The notes beneath the pieces were generated by a model. That model saw nothing but the letters and a program-made list of their open reading frames with translations. It ran no database searches and was not told the DNA's origin. A stretch of DNA of 64,000 nucleotides from VFMC01 sp040380855 (GTDB taxonomy: Bacteria; Actinomycetota; Acidimicrobiia; Acidimicrobiales; Ilumatobacteraceae). The DNA lies in assembly GCA_040380855.1 (NCBI GenBank), contig JBEIIG010000003.1, positions 62,001 to 126,000 on the forward strand, in the 5' to 3' direction. A program made the translations under genes and the position numbers. The first letter of the stretch is position 1, and each line of letters starts with the position of its first letter. Positions 25,832-35,129 of this stretch are shown in pieces.

Positions 25832-27219
25832 CGCTGCGCGCCAAACTGGCCATCGCGCTGGCAGCGCTGGCGGCGTTCACGACGATCGTCGTCGGCTCGG
25901 CGAGCTATTTCTCGACGAGCAACGTGTTACGCCGCCAGATCGACAACTCGCTCGAGGTGGCGGCTCGCCGCCTTGCCGCCGCGACGGCGCAGAACGGGCC
26001 GGTCGACCGCCCCGAGCCACCCCTCGGTGGCCGCGGGTTCGAGCAGATCCTGGTGCAGGTGCTCGACATCGACGGCCGCGTCGTCACCGCCCCGCAGAGC
26101 GGCGAACTGCCGGTCGACCGTCGCGACCGCAACATCGCCGCCGGCACCAGCCGGCGTCCTGCAGCCCGCCGCACGGTCGAGCTCGACGGCGAGGAGTACC
26201 GCATGCTCACCGTGCAGGTGGTGGGTGCCGACCGATCGCCGTCCGGCGCAGTGCAGCTGGCCCGGTCGACCAGCGAGATCGGCGTCATCCTGCGCTCGAC
26301 CCGCACTCGCACCCTGTTGCTGGTGCTGCTCATGTCGGCCATCGCCGCGGCCATCGGTGCCGTGATCGCCAAGCAGGTCACCAAGCGGCTCGTCCATCTC
26401 ACCGACGCGGCCACGGCCGTCGCCCAGTCGGGCCAGCTCGACACTCCGGTTCCCGTCGATGGCGACGACGAGACCGGTCGCCTCGGCCGCGCGTTCCAGT
26501 CGATGCTCTCGTCGCTCGCTCGCTCGCGTGCCGCCCAGCAGCAACTGGTGCAAGACGCGGGCCACGAGCTGCGCACGCCGCTCACCAGCCTGCGCACGAA
26601 CGTCACCGTCATGCAGCGCTTCGACGAGTTGTCACCCGCTTCGCGTGAACGGTTGTTGGCCGATCTCGACAGCGAGACCCGCGAACTGTCGTCGCTGGTG
26701 GACGAGTTGGTGGCGCTCGCCACCGATCAGGCTTCCACCGAACCCACGGCCACGGTGCTGCTCGGCGACGTGGTCGATCGAGTGGTCGAGCGGGCACAGC
26801 GCCGGTGGGGCCGCGAGATCGTCGTCACGGGCGACCAGACGCTGGTGGTGGTTCGGCCCCAAGCCCTCGAACGGGGCATCACCAACCTGGTGAACAATGC
26901 GATCAAGTTCAGCGACGGTCCAGTGGAGGTGTCGGCCCTGAACGGCCGTGTCGAGGTGCGCGACCGTGGCCCGGGTATCGACCCGGTCGACCTGCCACGT
27001 CTGTTCGACCGCTTCTACCGTTCCGATGCGGCGCGGGCCCTGCCCGGCAGCGGGCTGGGGCTGGCCATCGTGCGCGACATGGCCGAGTCGCACGGCGGCT
27101 CGGTGTTCGCATCGAACCGCGACGGCGGTGGCGCGGTCGTCGGCTTCGTGCTGCCCCCGCTCGGCGGCACGACGTTGCCGCCACCTACTGGAACAGGAAG
27201 TACAACCCCGTCGGGATGA
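25828..27219 (+). CDS. Sensor histidine kinase (MprB-like)
   Basis: A 463-residue membrane kinase. A first membrane helix at about residues 8-28, an extracytoplasmic domain (to about 155), a second helix (LLLVLLMSAIAAAIGAVIA), a HAMP region, the H box DAGHELRTPLTSLRTN and an HATPase with NLVNNAIKFSDG, RDRGPGID and GSGLGLAIV. It phosphorylates the regulator encoded just upstream. The stop lies 35 bp inside the convergent gene at 27185-28045. Confidence 0.92.
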   Translation: MTLRAKLAIALAALAAFTTIVVGSASYFSTSNVLRRQIDNSLEVAARRLAAATAQNGPVDRPEPPLGGRGFEQILVQVLDIDGRVVTAPQSGELPVDRRDRNIAAGTSRRPAARRTVELDGEEYRMLTVQVVGADRSPSGAVQLARSTSEIGVILRSTRTRTLLLVLLMSAIAAAIGAVIAKQVTKRLVHLTDAATAVAQSGQLDTPVPVDGDDETGRLGRAFQSMLSSLARSRAAQQQLVQDAGHELRTPLTSLRTNVTVMQRFDELSPASRERLLADLDSETRELSSLVDELVALATDQASTEPTATVLLGDVVDRVVERAQRRWGREIVVTGDQTLVVVRPQALERGITNLVNNAIKFSDGPVEVSALNGRVEVRDRGPGIDPVDLPRLFDRFYRSDAARALPGSGLGLAIVRDMAESHGGSVFASNRDGGGAVVGFVLPPLGGTTLPPPTGTGSTTPSG

Positions 27220-28045
27220 CGATCCAGGCGATCGCCATCGCCACCAGCGCGAACAGGGCGAACTGGAACGAACTGTCGCTCGGTGGCGTACCCGCTGCAC
27301 CGACGGTTTCGTACAGCGCGCTGAGCGGCTTGTCGGTGGTGAGGTGGATGCGGTTGCGGGGCACCGCCGCGGCACGCAACACACACCACGCACTGCCCAG
27401 GAGCAGCAGCAGGAAGGCGACCGTGGTGACGACGATGAGGATCCAGTTGGCGCGAATGGTGCCCGCGGCCGACTGCACGGCGCTGAGGATCGAACTGAGC
27501 GCAGCGCCGCCGAGCAGGAACGACGGCAACCCGGCCTTCTTGCCCTTGTAGGCCGGGGCGACCCGGGCCACCTGCAGGCGGGCCCGCTGCAACATGTCGG
27601 CCTCGACCGACCCCTTCGTGGTCCAGGTCGAGCGGCGGGTGTAGAGGTCGTCGAGGCCGCCGATCGCCGAGGCGATGTAGCGCTGCACCATGATGCGCAT
27701 GAAGAACTGCACCACGAAGGCGGCCACGGCGCGCAGTGGACCGATGCCCTCTTCGATGCGCACCGATCGCGAGCCGTTGCGCTTGAGCACCTCGAGGCTC
27801 TTCATCGCCAAGCGATGGGCCTCTTCGAAACGATCGGGGATGTAGATCGGCCGGGGCAGTGCCAGGTCGCGGACGATGTCGCGCTCCACCGGGCCATGGC
27901 CACCGAGCTGCAGCAGGATCGCCTCCGCTGCGGCCTTGTCGTTCTTGCGCAGGGCGTTGAACGCGCGCAACTTCTCGCCGAACTCGTCGAGCACATCGGC
28001 TTGCGGGACGGGCGTGGCTGCAGGGTTCGTCGTGTCGTCGGCCAT
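27185..28045 (-). CDS. Membrane protein of unknown function
   Basis: A 286-residue protein. The N-terminal half is soluble and charged (FGEKLRAFNALRKNDKAAAEAILLQLGG; PRPIYIPDRFEEAHRLA), a first hydrophobic region lies near AVAAFVVQFFMRIMVQRYIA, and the C-terminal third has two clear membrane helices (ANWILIVVTTVAFLLLLLGSA and FALFALVAMAIAWIVIPTGLY). No family was recognised. ATG 28045 is preferred over GTG 28069. Convergent with the kinase gene (35-bp overlap) and divergent from the carotenoid oxygenase gene. Confidence 0.65.
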   Translation of the reverse strand: MADDTTNPAATPVPQADVLDEFGEKLRAFNALRKNDKAAAEAILLQLGGHGPVERDIVRDLALPRPIYIPDRFEEAHRLAMKSLEVLKRNGSRSVRIEEGIGPLRAVAAFVVQFFMRIMVQRYIASAIGGLDDLYTRRSTWTTKGSVEADMLQRARLQVARVAPAYKGKKAGLPSFLLGGAALSSILSAVQSAAGTIRANWILIVVTTVAFLLLLLGSAWCVLRAAAVPRNRIHLTTDKPLSALYETVGAAGTPPSDSSFQFALFALVAMAIAWIVIPTGLYFLFQ

Positions 28046-28062
28046 GGCGATCGGTGCGCATC

Positions 28063-28091
28063 TTGACACATCGCCGCAGAGCGACGATGCT
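28063..28091 (+). promoter_or_regulatory. Candidate promoter of the carotenoid oxygenase gene
   Basis: TTGACA (28063-28068) is followed after 17 bp by the weaker GATGCT (28086-28091). The leader of about 40 nt carries GGAG (28128-28131) before ATG 28138. The palindrome at 28101-28111 would lie just past the transcription start. Confidence 0.4.
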
Positions 28092-28100
28092 GTCGTCCTG

Positions 28101-28111
28101 TAACAGTGTTA
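28101..28111. promoter_or_regulatory. Candidate operator palindrome TAACAGTGTTA
   Basis: An 11-bp palindrome (TAACA-G-TGTTA) in an AT-poor genome, positioned at about +3 to +14 of the proposed carotenoid oxygenase transcript, where a TetR-type repressor could block initiation. No regulator gene is adjacent. Confidence 0.35.
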
Positions 28112-28137
28112 TCGCATGTCAGCGAACGGAGCAGACC

Positions 28138-29520
28138 ATGACCGACACCACCCTTCCCGACCCCGTCGCCCACAACCCGTACCTCGTCGGCAACTTCGCC
28201 CCGGTGCGCGACGAGGTGACCGCGTTCGACCTTCCGGTGATCGGCGAACTGCCGGTCGATCTCGCCGGTCGTTACCTGCGCAACGGGCCGAACCCGATCG
28301 GCGACGTCGACCCGGCCACCCATCACTGGTTCGTCGGCGACGGCATGGTGCACGGCATCTGCATCCGCGACGGCAAGGCGCAGTGGTACCGCAACCGCTA
28401 CGTGGGCTCGCGCCGTCACAGCGAGGCGTTCGGCCTGCCCGACATCGCCGGGCCGAACTGGAACGACTCGCCGACGGGGCCGAACACCAATGTCGGTGGC
28501 TTCGCCGGCACCACCTGGGCGATGGTCGAGGCAGGCGGCTGCCCGGTGGAACTCACCTACGAACTCGAGACCGTGGGCCGCAACGACTTCTTCGGCACGC
28601 TGCCCGGGGGATTCACCGCACACCCCAAGGTCGACCCCGCCACCGGCGAGATGCACGCAATGGTGTACGCCCCGCCGATGTGGCTCGACAAGCTGCAGTA
28701 CGTGGTCGTCGGCGCCGACGGGCGGGTGCGCCGCACGGTCGACATCCCCGTCAGCACCGTCACGATGCTGCACGACATGTCGCTCACCGCCCGCTACGCA
28801 GTGGTGTACGACCAGCCGGTCACACTCGACTTCGACCTGGCCTTCGCCGGGCGGCCGCTGCCGTTCTCGTGGAACCCCGACCACGGTTGCCGCCTCGGCC
28901 TGCTGCCCCGCGAGGGCGAGGCCGCCGACATCGTGTGGGTCGATGCACCGATCAGTTACACCTACCATCCGATGAACGCCTACGACGCGGCCGACGGCAC
29001 CGTGGTGATCGACCTGTGCGTGTACGACCGCATGTTCGACGCCGACAAGAACGGCCCGTTCGGCGACAGTTGGGCGCGTTTGGAACGGTGGGTGATCGAC
29101 CCGGTGCGACGCAGCCTGTCGCGCACCGTCATCGACGACGGCCATGTCGAGTTCCCGCGTCACCGTGGCTCGCTCACTGCCCACGACTACCGCTACGGCT
29201 ACGCCACCAGCCCGCAATCGGCACCCGAGTGGGACACCCTGAAGTTCGACCTGCACACCGGCGAGCGCACCGCGTTCCACCACGGCACCGGCCGCGGCGC
29301 AGGCGAGCCGGTGTTCGTCGCCCGACCCGGCGCCACCGCCGAGGACGACGGTTGGCTCGTCACCCTGGTGCACGACCGCACCGACATGAGCGCCGAGTTC
29401 GTGGTGCTCGACGCCCAGGATCTCGCTCGCGGCTACGTGGCCCGGGTGAAGCTGCCCCAGCGAGTGCCGTACGGGTTCCACGGCAACTGGGTGAGTGATC
29501 GGTCGGTCGCGCCCGCCTGA
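28138..29520 (+). CDS. Carotenoid oxygenase family protein
   Basis: A 460-residue non-haem iron dioxygenase of the carotenoid/stilbene cleavage family. The N-terminus GRYLRNGPNP and HWFVGDGMVHGI are hallmarks. The four iron-binding His can be placed in FTAHPKVD, MLHDMS, TYHPMNAY and the C-terminal YGFHGNWV. Length is typical. Relatives cleave carotenoids, apocarotenoids or lignin-derived stilbenes with O2; the substrate here is not clear and no carotenoid biosynthesis genes are in the window. Confidence 0.9.
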   Translation: MTDTTLPDPVAHNPYLVGNFAPVRDEVTAFDLPVIGELPVDLAGRYLRNGPNPIGDVDPATHHWFVGDGMVHGICIRDGKAQWYRNRYVGSRRHSEAFGLPDIAGPNWNDSPTGPNTNVGGFAGTTWAMVEAGGCPVELTYELETVGRNDFFGTLPGGFTAHPKVDPATGEMHAMVYAPPMWLDKLQYVVVGADGRVRRTVDIPVSTVTMLHDMSLTARYAVVYDQPVTLDFDLAFAGRPLPFSWNPDHGCRLGLLPREGEAADIVWVDAPISYTYHPMNAYDAADGTVVIDLCVYDRMFDADKNGPFGDSWARLERWVIDPVRRSLSRTVIDDGHVEFPRHRGSLTAHDYRYGYATSPQSAPEWDTLKFDLHTGERTAFHHGTGRGAGEPVFVARPGATAEDDGWLVTLVHDRTDMSAEFVVLDAQDLARGYVARVKLPQRVPYGFHGNWVSDRSVAPA

Positions 29521-29533
29521 CACAATCGCGGCC

Positions 29534-31924
29534 ATGTCGATCGACCCTGCCGCGCTGCTCGCCACCCTCACCCTCGAACAGAAGGTGGCCCTGCTGGCAG
29601 GGGCCGATGCCTGGCACACCACCGGCGTCCCCGGCGTGCCCGTCCTGCGCTGCAGCGACGGGCCCGCCGGGGTGCGCGGCACGTCGTGGGTCGGCCCGCA
29701 CTCGGCGTCGTTCCCCTGCGGTACGGCACTCGGCGCCACCTTCGATCCCGAACTCGTCGAGGAGGTCGGCGCCGCGCTGGGCCGCGAGGCCCGTTCGAAA
29801 GGCGCGCACCTGTTGCTCGCCCCGACGGTGAACCTGCACCGCACCCCGATCGGCGGCCGCAACTTCGAGTGCATGAGCGAAGACCCGGCCCTCACGGCGC
29901 ACATCGCTACTGCCTATGTGCGCGGCGTGCAGGGTGAAGGGGTGGCCTGCTGCATCAAGCACTACATCGCCAACGACACCGAGTTCGAGCGGATGACGAT
30001 CTCGAGCGAGGTCGACGAGCGCACGCTGCGCGAGCTCTACCTCGTGCCGTTCGAAGCCGCCGTGCGTCCGGTCGACGAAGGCGGTGCCGACGTGCGCGCC
30101 GTGATGAGCAGTTACAACCGCATCAACGGCACCTACGCATGCGATCACGTCCCGCTGCTGCGCGGGGTGCTGCGCGACGAATGGGGTTTCGACGGGGTGG
30201 TGGTGAGCGATTGGTTCGGCACGCACAGCGCGGCCCGGTCGCTGGAAGCCGGCCTCGACCTCGAGATGCCCGGCCCGGCCCGCGAGCGCGGGCCGAAACT
30301 GCTCGCCGCCGTGCAGGCGGGCGAGGTGAGCGAGGCCCGTGTCGACGAGTCGGTACTGCGCCTGCTGCGGTTGTTCGAGTGGTGCGGGCTCGAGGCCGAC
30401 GACGACGGCAAGGCGACCCCTGAGGTCACCGACGACTCGCCCACCACACGCGAGGTCATCCGTCGCGCGGCGGCTGCTGCAACGGTGCTGCTCACCAACC
30501 AGCGCGGGGTGCTGCCGCTCGCCGACACCGCACGTGTTGCGCTGATCGGCCCCAACGCCGAGCGAGGCCACATCCAGGGGGGTGGCAGCGCTCGGGTGCG
30601 GGCGCACCAGCCGGTGGGGCTGCTCGGCGCACTGCGCGACCGGGGGCTCGACGTCACCTTCGAGAAGGGCTGCTCGATCGACAAGCGGCTTCCGGCGCTG
30701 CGCGGCGACTTCACGATCACCTACGAGGGCGCCGATGGCGTCACTGCCCAGCAGCCCATCGACCGCCTGCAACTGCTGTGGATGGACGACCCGGTACCGG
30801 GCATCTCGCGCGGTCACTTCGGGGCCTCGGTCGTCGGCAGCTTCGTGCCCGACACCACGGGCGAGTGGACGTTCGGCCTCACCAGCGTGGGTGCCGCAGT
30901 GGTGCGGGTGAACGGTGAGGTGGTGGTCGACCTGTCGACCCCACTCACCGGTGGCGCGTACTTCGGCATGGGCAGCCCCGAGATCCGTGGCACGGCGGCG
31001 CTCGTGGCCGGCGAGACCACGACGATCAGCCTCGACTACCCGGTGTCGCAGTATGCGATGCTGCGCGGAGTGATGGTGGGCGCAGAGGCGCCGCGGGTGA
31101 GCGATGCGATCGACCGAGCCGTTGCTGCTGCGGCTGCAGCCGATGTGGCCGTGGTGGTGGTGGGCACCAACGACGACTGGGAGACCGAGGGCGAGGACCG
31201 GGCGACGATCGATCTGCCCGGCGAACAGGACGATCTGGTGCGCCGAGTCGCCGCCGCCAACCCGAACACGGTGGTGATCATCAATGCGGGCTCGCCGGTG
31301 GCCATGCCCTGGGTCGACGACGTGGCCGCCGTGATGCAGATCTGGTTCCCCGGAGAGGAGGTGGGCAACTCGGTGGCCGACGTGCTGCTCGGTGTCGTCG
31401 AACCCGGCGGTCGCCTGCCGGTCACCATTCCCAAGCGGCTCGCCGACACGCCGGCCTACCTCTCGCACCCGGGCGACGGGGGCATCGCCCGGTACGACGA
31501 GGGACTGTTCATCGGCTACCGCTGGTACGACGCGCGGCAGATCGAGCCCCGGTTCCCGTTCGGTCACGGCCTCGGCTACACCACGTGGTCGTTCGGTGCA
31601 GCCTCGGTGCAGGGCGACACCGCCGGCGGGGCGACCGTACGTGTCGACGTCTCCAACACCGGCACCCGCTCGGGTTCGACCGTCGTGCAGTGCTACGTCG
31701 AGCCGCCCAGCGACGGACCGCGGCGACCGATCCGAGAACTGAGGGGCTTCGCCAAGGTGTTCCTGCACCCCGGCGAGACGATGACCGCCGAGATCTGGCT
31801 GCCCGAGCGCGCCTTCGCCATCTGGGACGTCGCGGCACACGACTGGCGTGTGCCGCCCGGCGACTACCGCGTCTGGGTGGGCGCGTCGTCGCGCGACCTC
31901 ACGTCGGCGGGCACGATCGCCTGA
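29534..31924 (+). CDS. Glycoside hydrolase family 3 beta-glucosidase with PA14 domain
   Basis: A 796-residue GH3 enzyme. The catalytic nucleophile is Asp226 in VVSDWFGTHS; GRNFECMSEDP and CCIKHYIANDTE bind the glycon sugar. A PA14-type insert (about residues 400-500, GSFVPDTTGEWTFGLTSVG) sits in the second domain, followed by the alpha/beta sandwich (VVVVGTNDDWETEGEDR) and a C-terminal fibronectin-III-like domain. No signal peptide is seen, so it is cytoplasmic and would act on imported short glucosides. CACAAT (29521-29526) ends 7 nt before the ATG, suggesting a leaderless start. Confidence 0.92.
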   Translation: MSIDPAALLATLTLEQKVALLAGADAWHTTGVPGVPVLRCSDGPAGVRGTSWVGPHSASFPCGTALGATFDPELVEEVGAALGREARSKGAHLLLAPTVNLHRTPIGGRNFECMSEDPALTAHIATAYVRGVQGEGVACCIKHYIANDTEFERMTISSEVDERTLRELYLVPFEAAVRPVDEGGADVRAVMSSYNRINGTYACDHVPLLRGVLRDEWGFDGVVVSDWFGTHSAARSLEAGLDLEMPGPARERGPKLLAAVQAGEVSEARVDESVLRLLRLFEWCGLEADDDGKATPEVTDDSPTTREVIRRAAAAATVLLTNQRGVLPLADTARVALIGPNAERGHIQGGGSARVRAHQPVGLLGALRDRGLDVTFEKGCSIDKRLPALRGDFTITYEGADGVTAQQPIDRLQLLWMDDPVPGISRGHFGASVVGSFVPDTTGEWTFGLTSVGAAVVRVNGEVVVDLSTPLTGGAYFGMGSPEIRGTAALVAGETTTISLDYPVSQYAMLRGVMVGAEAPRVSDAIDRAVAAAAAADVAVVVVGTNDDWETEGEDRATIDLPGEQDDLVRRVAAANPNTVVIINAGSPVAMPWVDDVAAVMQIWFPGEEVGNSVADVLLGVVEPGGRLPVTIPKRLADTPAYLSHPGDGGIARYDEGLFIGYRWYDARQIEPRFPFGHGLGYTTWSFGAASVQGDTAGGATVRVDVSNTGTRSGSTVVQCYVEPPSDGPRRPIRELRGFAKVFLHPGETMTAEIWLPERAFAIWDVAAHDWRVPPGDYRVWVGASSRDLTSAGTIA

Positions 31925-31942
31925 GCACCGATCGCCTGCGAG

Positions 31943-32581
31943 TCAGGCGTGATACCAGGTGACCACCGTGAACCGGTTGCCCGACACCACCGGCTTCACC
32001 TCGTGCACCATGGTGGAGGGGAACAGCACCAGTCGCCCCGGCACCGGGTCGACCGCCACACCGAGGTCGACGAAGGCTTCCACCGGCACGAGCACCAGTT
32101 CGCCGCCCGTGAACGTGGGTGCCGCGTCGCCGGAGTGGCCGTTCACGAACAGCACCACCGACACGAGTCGCTGGTCGACCTCGCGGGCACCAGCGCCCAC
32201 CGGGCTGTCGCGGTGGGCCACGAAGAAGTCGCCCGGGCCGTAGCGCAGGCACGACACCGACTCGGCCGTGGCGACCGCGCGCCGACTGAGGGCCGCCACG
32301 TCGGCGGCGATCGAGGCGAAGTAGGCGTCGAGTCGTGCGGCCACGCTGCGCCCGATGGTGAGTTGGCGCGTACGACGCACCGCCACGTCGACGTCGGGAC
32401 CGACCGCCGCCTCGTCGGGCGCACCCGACGAGTTGCTGCCCACCACCACCGCCGGAACCGAGTCGGCCGCCTGCACGTGGTGGAGCAGTTCACGTCGGAA
32501 CTCGTCGGTGACCGCCTCGTCGATCACCACCACACCGAACTTGGCCAGTGGGCCCGACACGTCGCGGAACGCGCCCTTCAT
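31943..32581 (-). CDS. 2-oxoglutarate/Fe(II)-dependent oxygenase, prolyl 4-hydroxylase-like
   Basis: A 212-residue double-stranded beta-helix oxygenase. The iron triad is H123 and D125 in VAHRDSP and H193 in MVHEVKPV; R203 in GNRFTVVTWY binds 2-oxoglutarate. FTGGELVLVP is the usual core strand pair. It likely hydroxylates a protein or small-molecule substrate. TAGGAT (32594-32589) ends 7 nt before the ATG, another leaderless-type start. Convergent with the GH3 gene. Confidence 0.85.
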   Translation of the reverse strand: MKGAFRDVSGPLAKFGVVVIDEAVTDEFRRELLHHVQAADSVPAVVVGSNSSGAPDEAAVGPDVDVAVRRTRQLTIGRSVAARLDAYFASIAADVAALSRRAVATAESVSCLRYGPGDFFVAHRDSPVGAGAREVDQRLVSVVLFVNGHSGDAAPTFTGGELVLVPVEAFVDLGVAVDPVPGRLVLFPSTMVHEVKPVVSGNRFTVVTWYHA

Positions 32582-32621
32582 GCCGGTGATCCTACGGCCG
32601 GCCGTGGTGAGGCTCCTGACG

Positions 32622-33458
32622 TCATGGTGTCACCAGCACGCGGTTCAACTCGGCGCCACCCAGCGCGATCGTCGAATGCAGCCCGAGCCACCAGGTGAGC
32701 GCGATGACCGAGGCGAAGGTGCCGTACACCGGCGATGCGTTGGCGATGGCCCGGGCCACCACCTGGGTACCCACGAGTTGCAGCGCCGTGAACGCCAGGC
32801 CGCCCACGACGGCACCGGGCAACACCTCGAACAGCGGTGGAGTGGCGCTGCAGATGTAGCGATAGGCGTAGACGAGCACGGCCGTGTTGATCACCACCGT
32901 GCCGAGCAGCAACAGCATCTGGTTCACCCACGAGATCGACACCAGTGCGGCAACGGCGTTGATGCCCGCCGACAGCACCTGGGCCAGGCCGATCACGCCG
33001 ATACCTCCGAGCGCCTGCAGTCGGTGGACGGCGAAGTTGGCTCGTTCGCGCGGCCCGAGCTCGTAGACGTCGTCGAGGCCTGTCTGCAGCGCGACGAAGG
33101 CCCGCATGCTCGACCACAGCGCCAGCGCGAGGCCCACCACCAGCAGTCCGGTGTTCCCGCGCAGGGCCGACGGGTCGGTGCCGATGGTCTGGCCGATGAT
33201 CGGGATGTTGGCCATCGCCGAGTCGATGATGCGGGCCTGCAGGGTGGGCCAGCGCTGCAGGACGAACCCGAGGATGGTGGTCAGCACCAGCACCATCGGG
33301 AACACCGACAAGAACCCGTAGTACGCCGTGAGCGCAGCGTTGCGCCCGGTGCGGTGCCGCCCATACGCCTCGATCGCCCGCACCGCACGGTCGACGACGA
33401 CCGAACTGCGCCGCACGCGCACCACACGCGGGCGATCGATCCACGACTCGTCGGCCAC
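32622..33458 (-). CDS. YihY/BrkB family inner-membrane protein
   Basis: A 278-residue protein with about six membrane helices and family features: N-terminal amphipathic region, TAYYGFLSVFPMVLVLTTILGF, LWSSMRAFVALQTGLDDVYEL and a C-terminal TWWLGLHSTIALGGAELN. Once called ribonuclease BN, the family is now regarded as membrane proteins of unknown transport role. GTG 33458 is preceded by TAACGT (33472-33467) with an 8-nt gap, a leaderless pattern; the adjacent gene at 33506 is divergent. Confidence 0.88.
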   Translation of the reverse strand: MADESWIDRPRVVRVRRSSVVVDRAVRAIEAYGRHRTGRNAALTAYYGFLSVFPMVLVLTTILGFVLQRWPTLQARIIDSAMANIPIIGQTIGTDPSALRGNTGLLVVGLALALWSSMRAFVALQTGLDDVYELGPRERANFAVHRLQALGGIGVIGLAQVLSAGINAVAALVSISWVNQMLLLLGTVVINTAVLVYAYRYICSATPPLFEVLPGAVVGGLAFTALQLVGTQVVARAIANASPVYGTFASVIALTWWLGLHSTIALGGAELNRVLVTP

Positions 33459-33505
33459 CGCCGGGCACGTTACCGGTCGCAGGTGAGGGCGGTACAGTGC
33501 CGGAC

Positions 33506-34357
33506 ATGTCGATGCTTCCGCCGCCCGCTCCGGTTCCGGCTCCCGGTGCCCCGTCGCCCACCGGGAGCACGCTCATTGCCTCGGCGTGGGCTGCGCTCAA
33601 ACACGACAAGGAACTCGTGCTGCTGCCGGTGATCGGTGGCCTGTTCGCGCTGCTCGCCGCGGTGCCTGTGCTCGTCGCCGGCCTGCTGGTGCCCACCGAT
33701 CAGTCGTGGGTGTTGTTCGTGATCGGGCTCGTCGCCGCCATCGCCATCGCCATCGTGTCGACGTTCTTCGCCGTGGCGCTGGCGGCAGGTGCACACGACC
33801 GCCTGGGTGGGGGCAGCCCCACCGTGCGTTCGGCGATGGAGGTCGCCTGGCGTCGCAAGAAGGGCGTGATCGGTTGGGCACTGCTGTCGGTGACCGTGGG
33901 CGTGCTGCTGCAGGCCATCCGCGACCGCGCCCGTGCGGTGGGACCGATCATCGGGTTCGCCGGCGATCTGGCCTGGACCATCGCGTCGTTCTTCGCCATC
34001 CCCATCATCGCCGCCAACGACTGCGGGCCGATCGAGGCGCTGAAACTGTCGACCAAGACGTTCAAGAGCCGCTGGTCGAGCGCGGTGCGCGTCGAACTGC
34101 GCCTCACGCTCTACGCGATCGGCATGGTCGTGCTGCTGGCCATCGGTCTGGTGCTCGCCGCCCTGCTCACCCAACTCGTCACGGTGCTGGGCATCGTCCT
34201 CGCAGTCGCAGTGGTGGGTGCGTTCATGGTGGCGATGCTCGTGATGGGTGCGCTGCGCAGCTACGCCCGGGTGGCGCTCTACCGCTACGCCAGCGGCCTG
34301 CCCACACCGGGCTTCTCGTCGTCGGTGCTCGAGGCTGCCGTCCGCCAGTCGAACTGA
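33506..34357 (+). CDS. Membrane protein of unknown function (DUF6159-like)
   Basis: A 283-residue protein: Pro/Ala-rich N-terminus, then pairs of long membrane helices (LVLLPVIGGLFALLAAVPVLVAG; LFVIGLVAAIAIAIVSTFFAVALA), a central cytoplasmic loop with EVAWRRKKGVIGWALLS, and further helices toward the C-terminus. The layout and the KTFKSRWSS segment resemble the DUF6159 family, but this assignment is tentative. TACAGT (33493-33498) ends 7 nt before ATG 33506. Two Lys/Arg-rich loops are the only obvious charged regions. Confidence 0.7.
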   Translation: MSMLPPPAPVPAPGAPSPTGSTLIASAWAALKHDKELVLLPVIGGLFALLAAVPVLVAGLLVPTDQSWVLFVIGLVAAIAIAIVSTFFAVALAAGAHDRLGGGSPTVRSAMEVAWRRKKGVIGWALLSVTVGVLLQAIRDRARAVGPIIGFAGDLAWTIASFFAIPIIAANDCGPIEALKLSTKTFKSRWSSAVRVELRLTLYAIGMVVLLAIGLVLAALLTQLVTVLGIVLAVAVVGAFMVAMLVMGALRSYARVALYRYASGLPTPGFSSSVLEAAVRQSN

Positions 34358-34371
34358 GGCCTGCGGCCAGA

Positions 34372-34392
34372 CCCGACGGCTGCTCAGTCGGG
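34372..34392. terminator. Weak hairpin between convergent genes
   Basis: CCCGAC (34372-34377) and GTCGGG (34387-34392) can form a 6-bp stem with a 9-nt loop between the ends of the membrane-protein gene and ung. There is no U-tract, so termination activity is uncertain. Confidence 0.3.
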
Positions 34393-35058
34393 CTGCTCGG
34401 GAAGCCGCCAGTCGATCGGGGCCAATCCGGCCGACTCGAGCGCGGCATTGGTGCGGCTGAACGGCCTGCTGCCGAAGAACCCGTTGCGCGCACTGAGCGG
34501 CGACGGATGCGCCGACTCGATGATGACGTGCCGGCTGCGGTCGAGCAGGTCGCGTTTGCGCCGCGCGTTGGCGCCCCAGAGGATGAACACCACCGGGTGC
34601 TCCTTGGCGTCGACTGCACGGATGACGGCATCGGTGAACTGCTCCCACCCGTGGCCCTGGTGCGAATTGGCCGCACCACCGCGCACGGTGAGACAGGTGT
34701 TCAGCAACAGCACGCCCTGACGCGCCCACGCCGAGAGGTCGCCGTGCGCTGGGCGGGCGATCCCGAGATCGGATTCGAGCTCGGTGAAGATGTTGGCGAG
34801 CGACGGCGGCGGTGGTGTGGGCGGTTGCACCGAGAAGCACAGCCCATGGGCCTGCCGGGGCCCGTGATACGGGTCCTGGCCGAGGATCACCACGCGTGTA
34901 GCCGAATACGGCGTGAGGTGCAGGGCGGCGAACTCGTCGCGTTCGACCGGGTACACGGTGGTGCGGGCCCGTTCGTCGGCCACGAACCGTCGGAGTTCGA
35001 CCCAGTACGGCTTGGTGAACTCGCCGCGCAGGATCGGGTTCCAATCGGTCGTCGCCAT
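34384..35058 (-). CDS. ung: Uracil-DNA glycosylase, family 1
   Basis: A 224-residue UDG that removes uracil from DNA in base-excision repair. Motif A GQDPYHGP (residues 60-67) holds the catalytic Asp; the C-terminal HPSPLSA loop supplies the catalytic His. LCFSVQ and LLLNTCLTV are family 1 signatures. ATG 35058 (MATTDW) is preferred; ATG 35067 is also in frame. Confidence 0.96.
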   Translation of the reverse strand: MATTDWNPILRGEFTKPYWVELRRFVADERARTTVYPVERDEFAALHLTPYSATRVVILGQDPYHGPRQAHGLCFSVQPPTPPPPSLANIFTELESDLGIARPAHGDLSAWARQGVLLLNTCLTVRGGAANSHQGHGWEQFTDAVIRAVDAKEHPVVFILWGANARRKRDLLDRSRHVIIESAHPSPLSARNGFFGSRPFSRTNAALESAGLAPIDWRLPEQPD

Positions 35059-35129
35059 CGGTCCCATTTCAGTCGATGCCGAGCTGGCGATCCACTGTCG
35101 GATGCGCACCCCCGCTACCGTGGCATGTC

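Noticed and set aside
29360..31840. Minus-strand open frame of more than 800 codons
   Set aside because: It is wholly antisense to the GH3 gene, whose catalytic motifs are intact, and has low-complexity composition.
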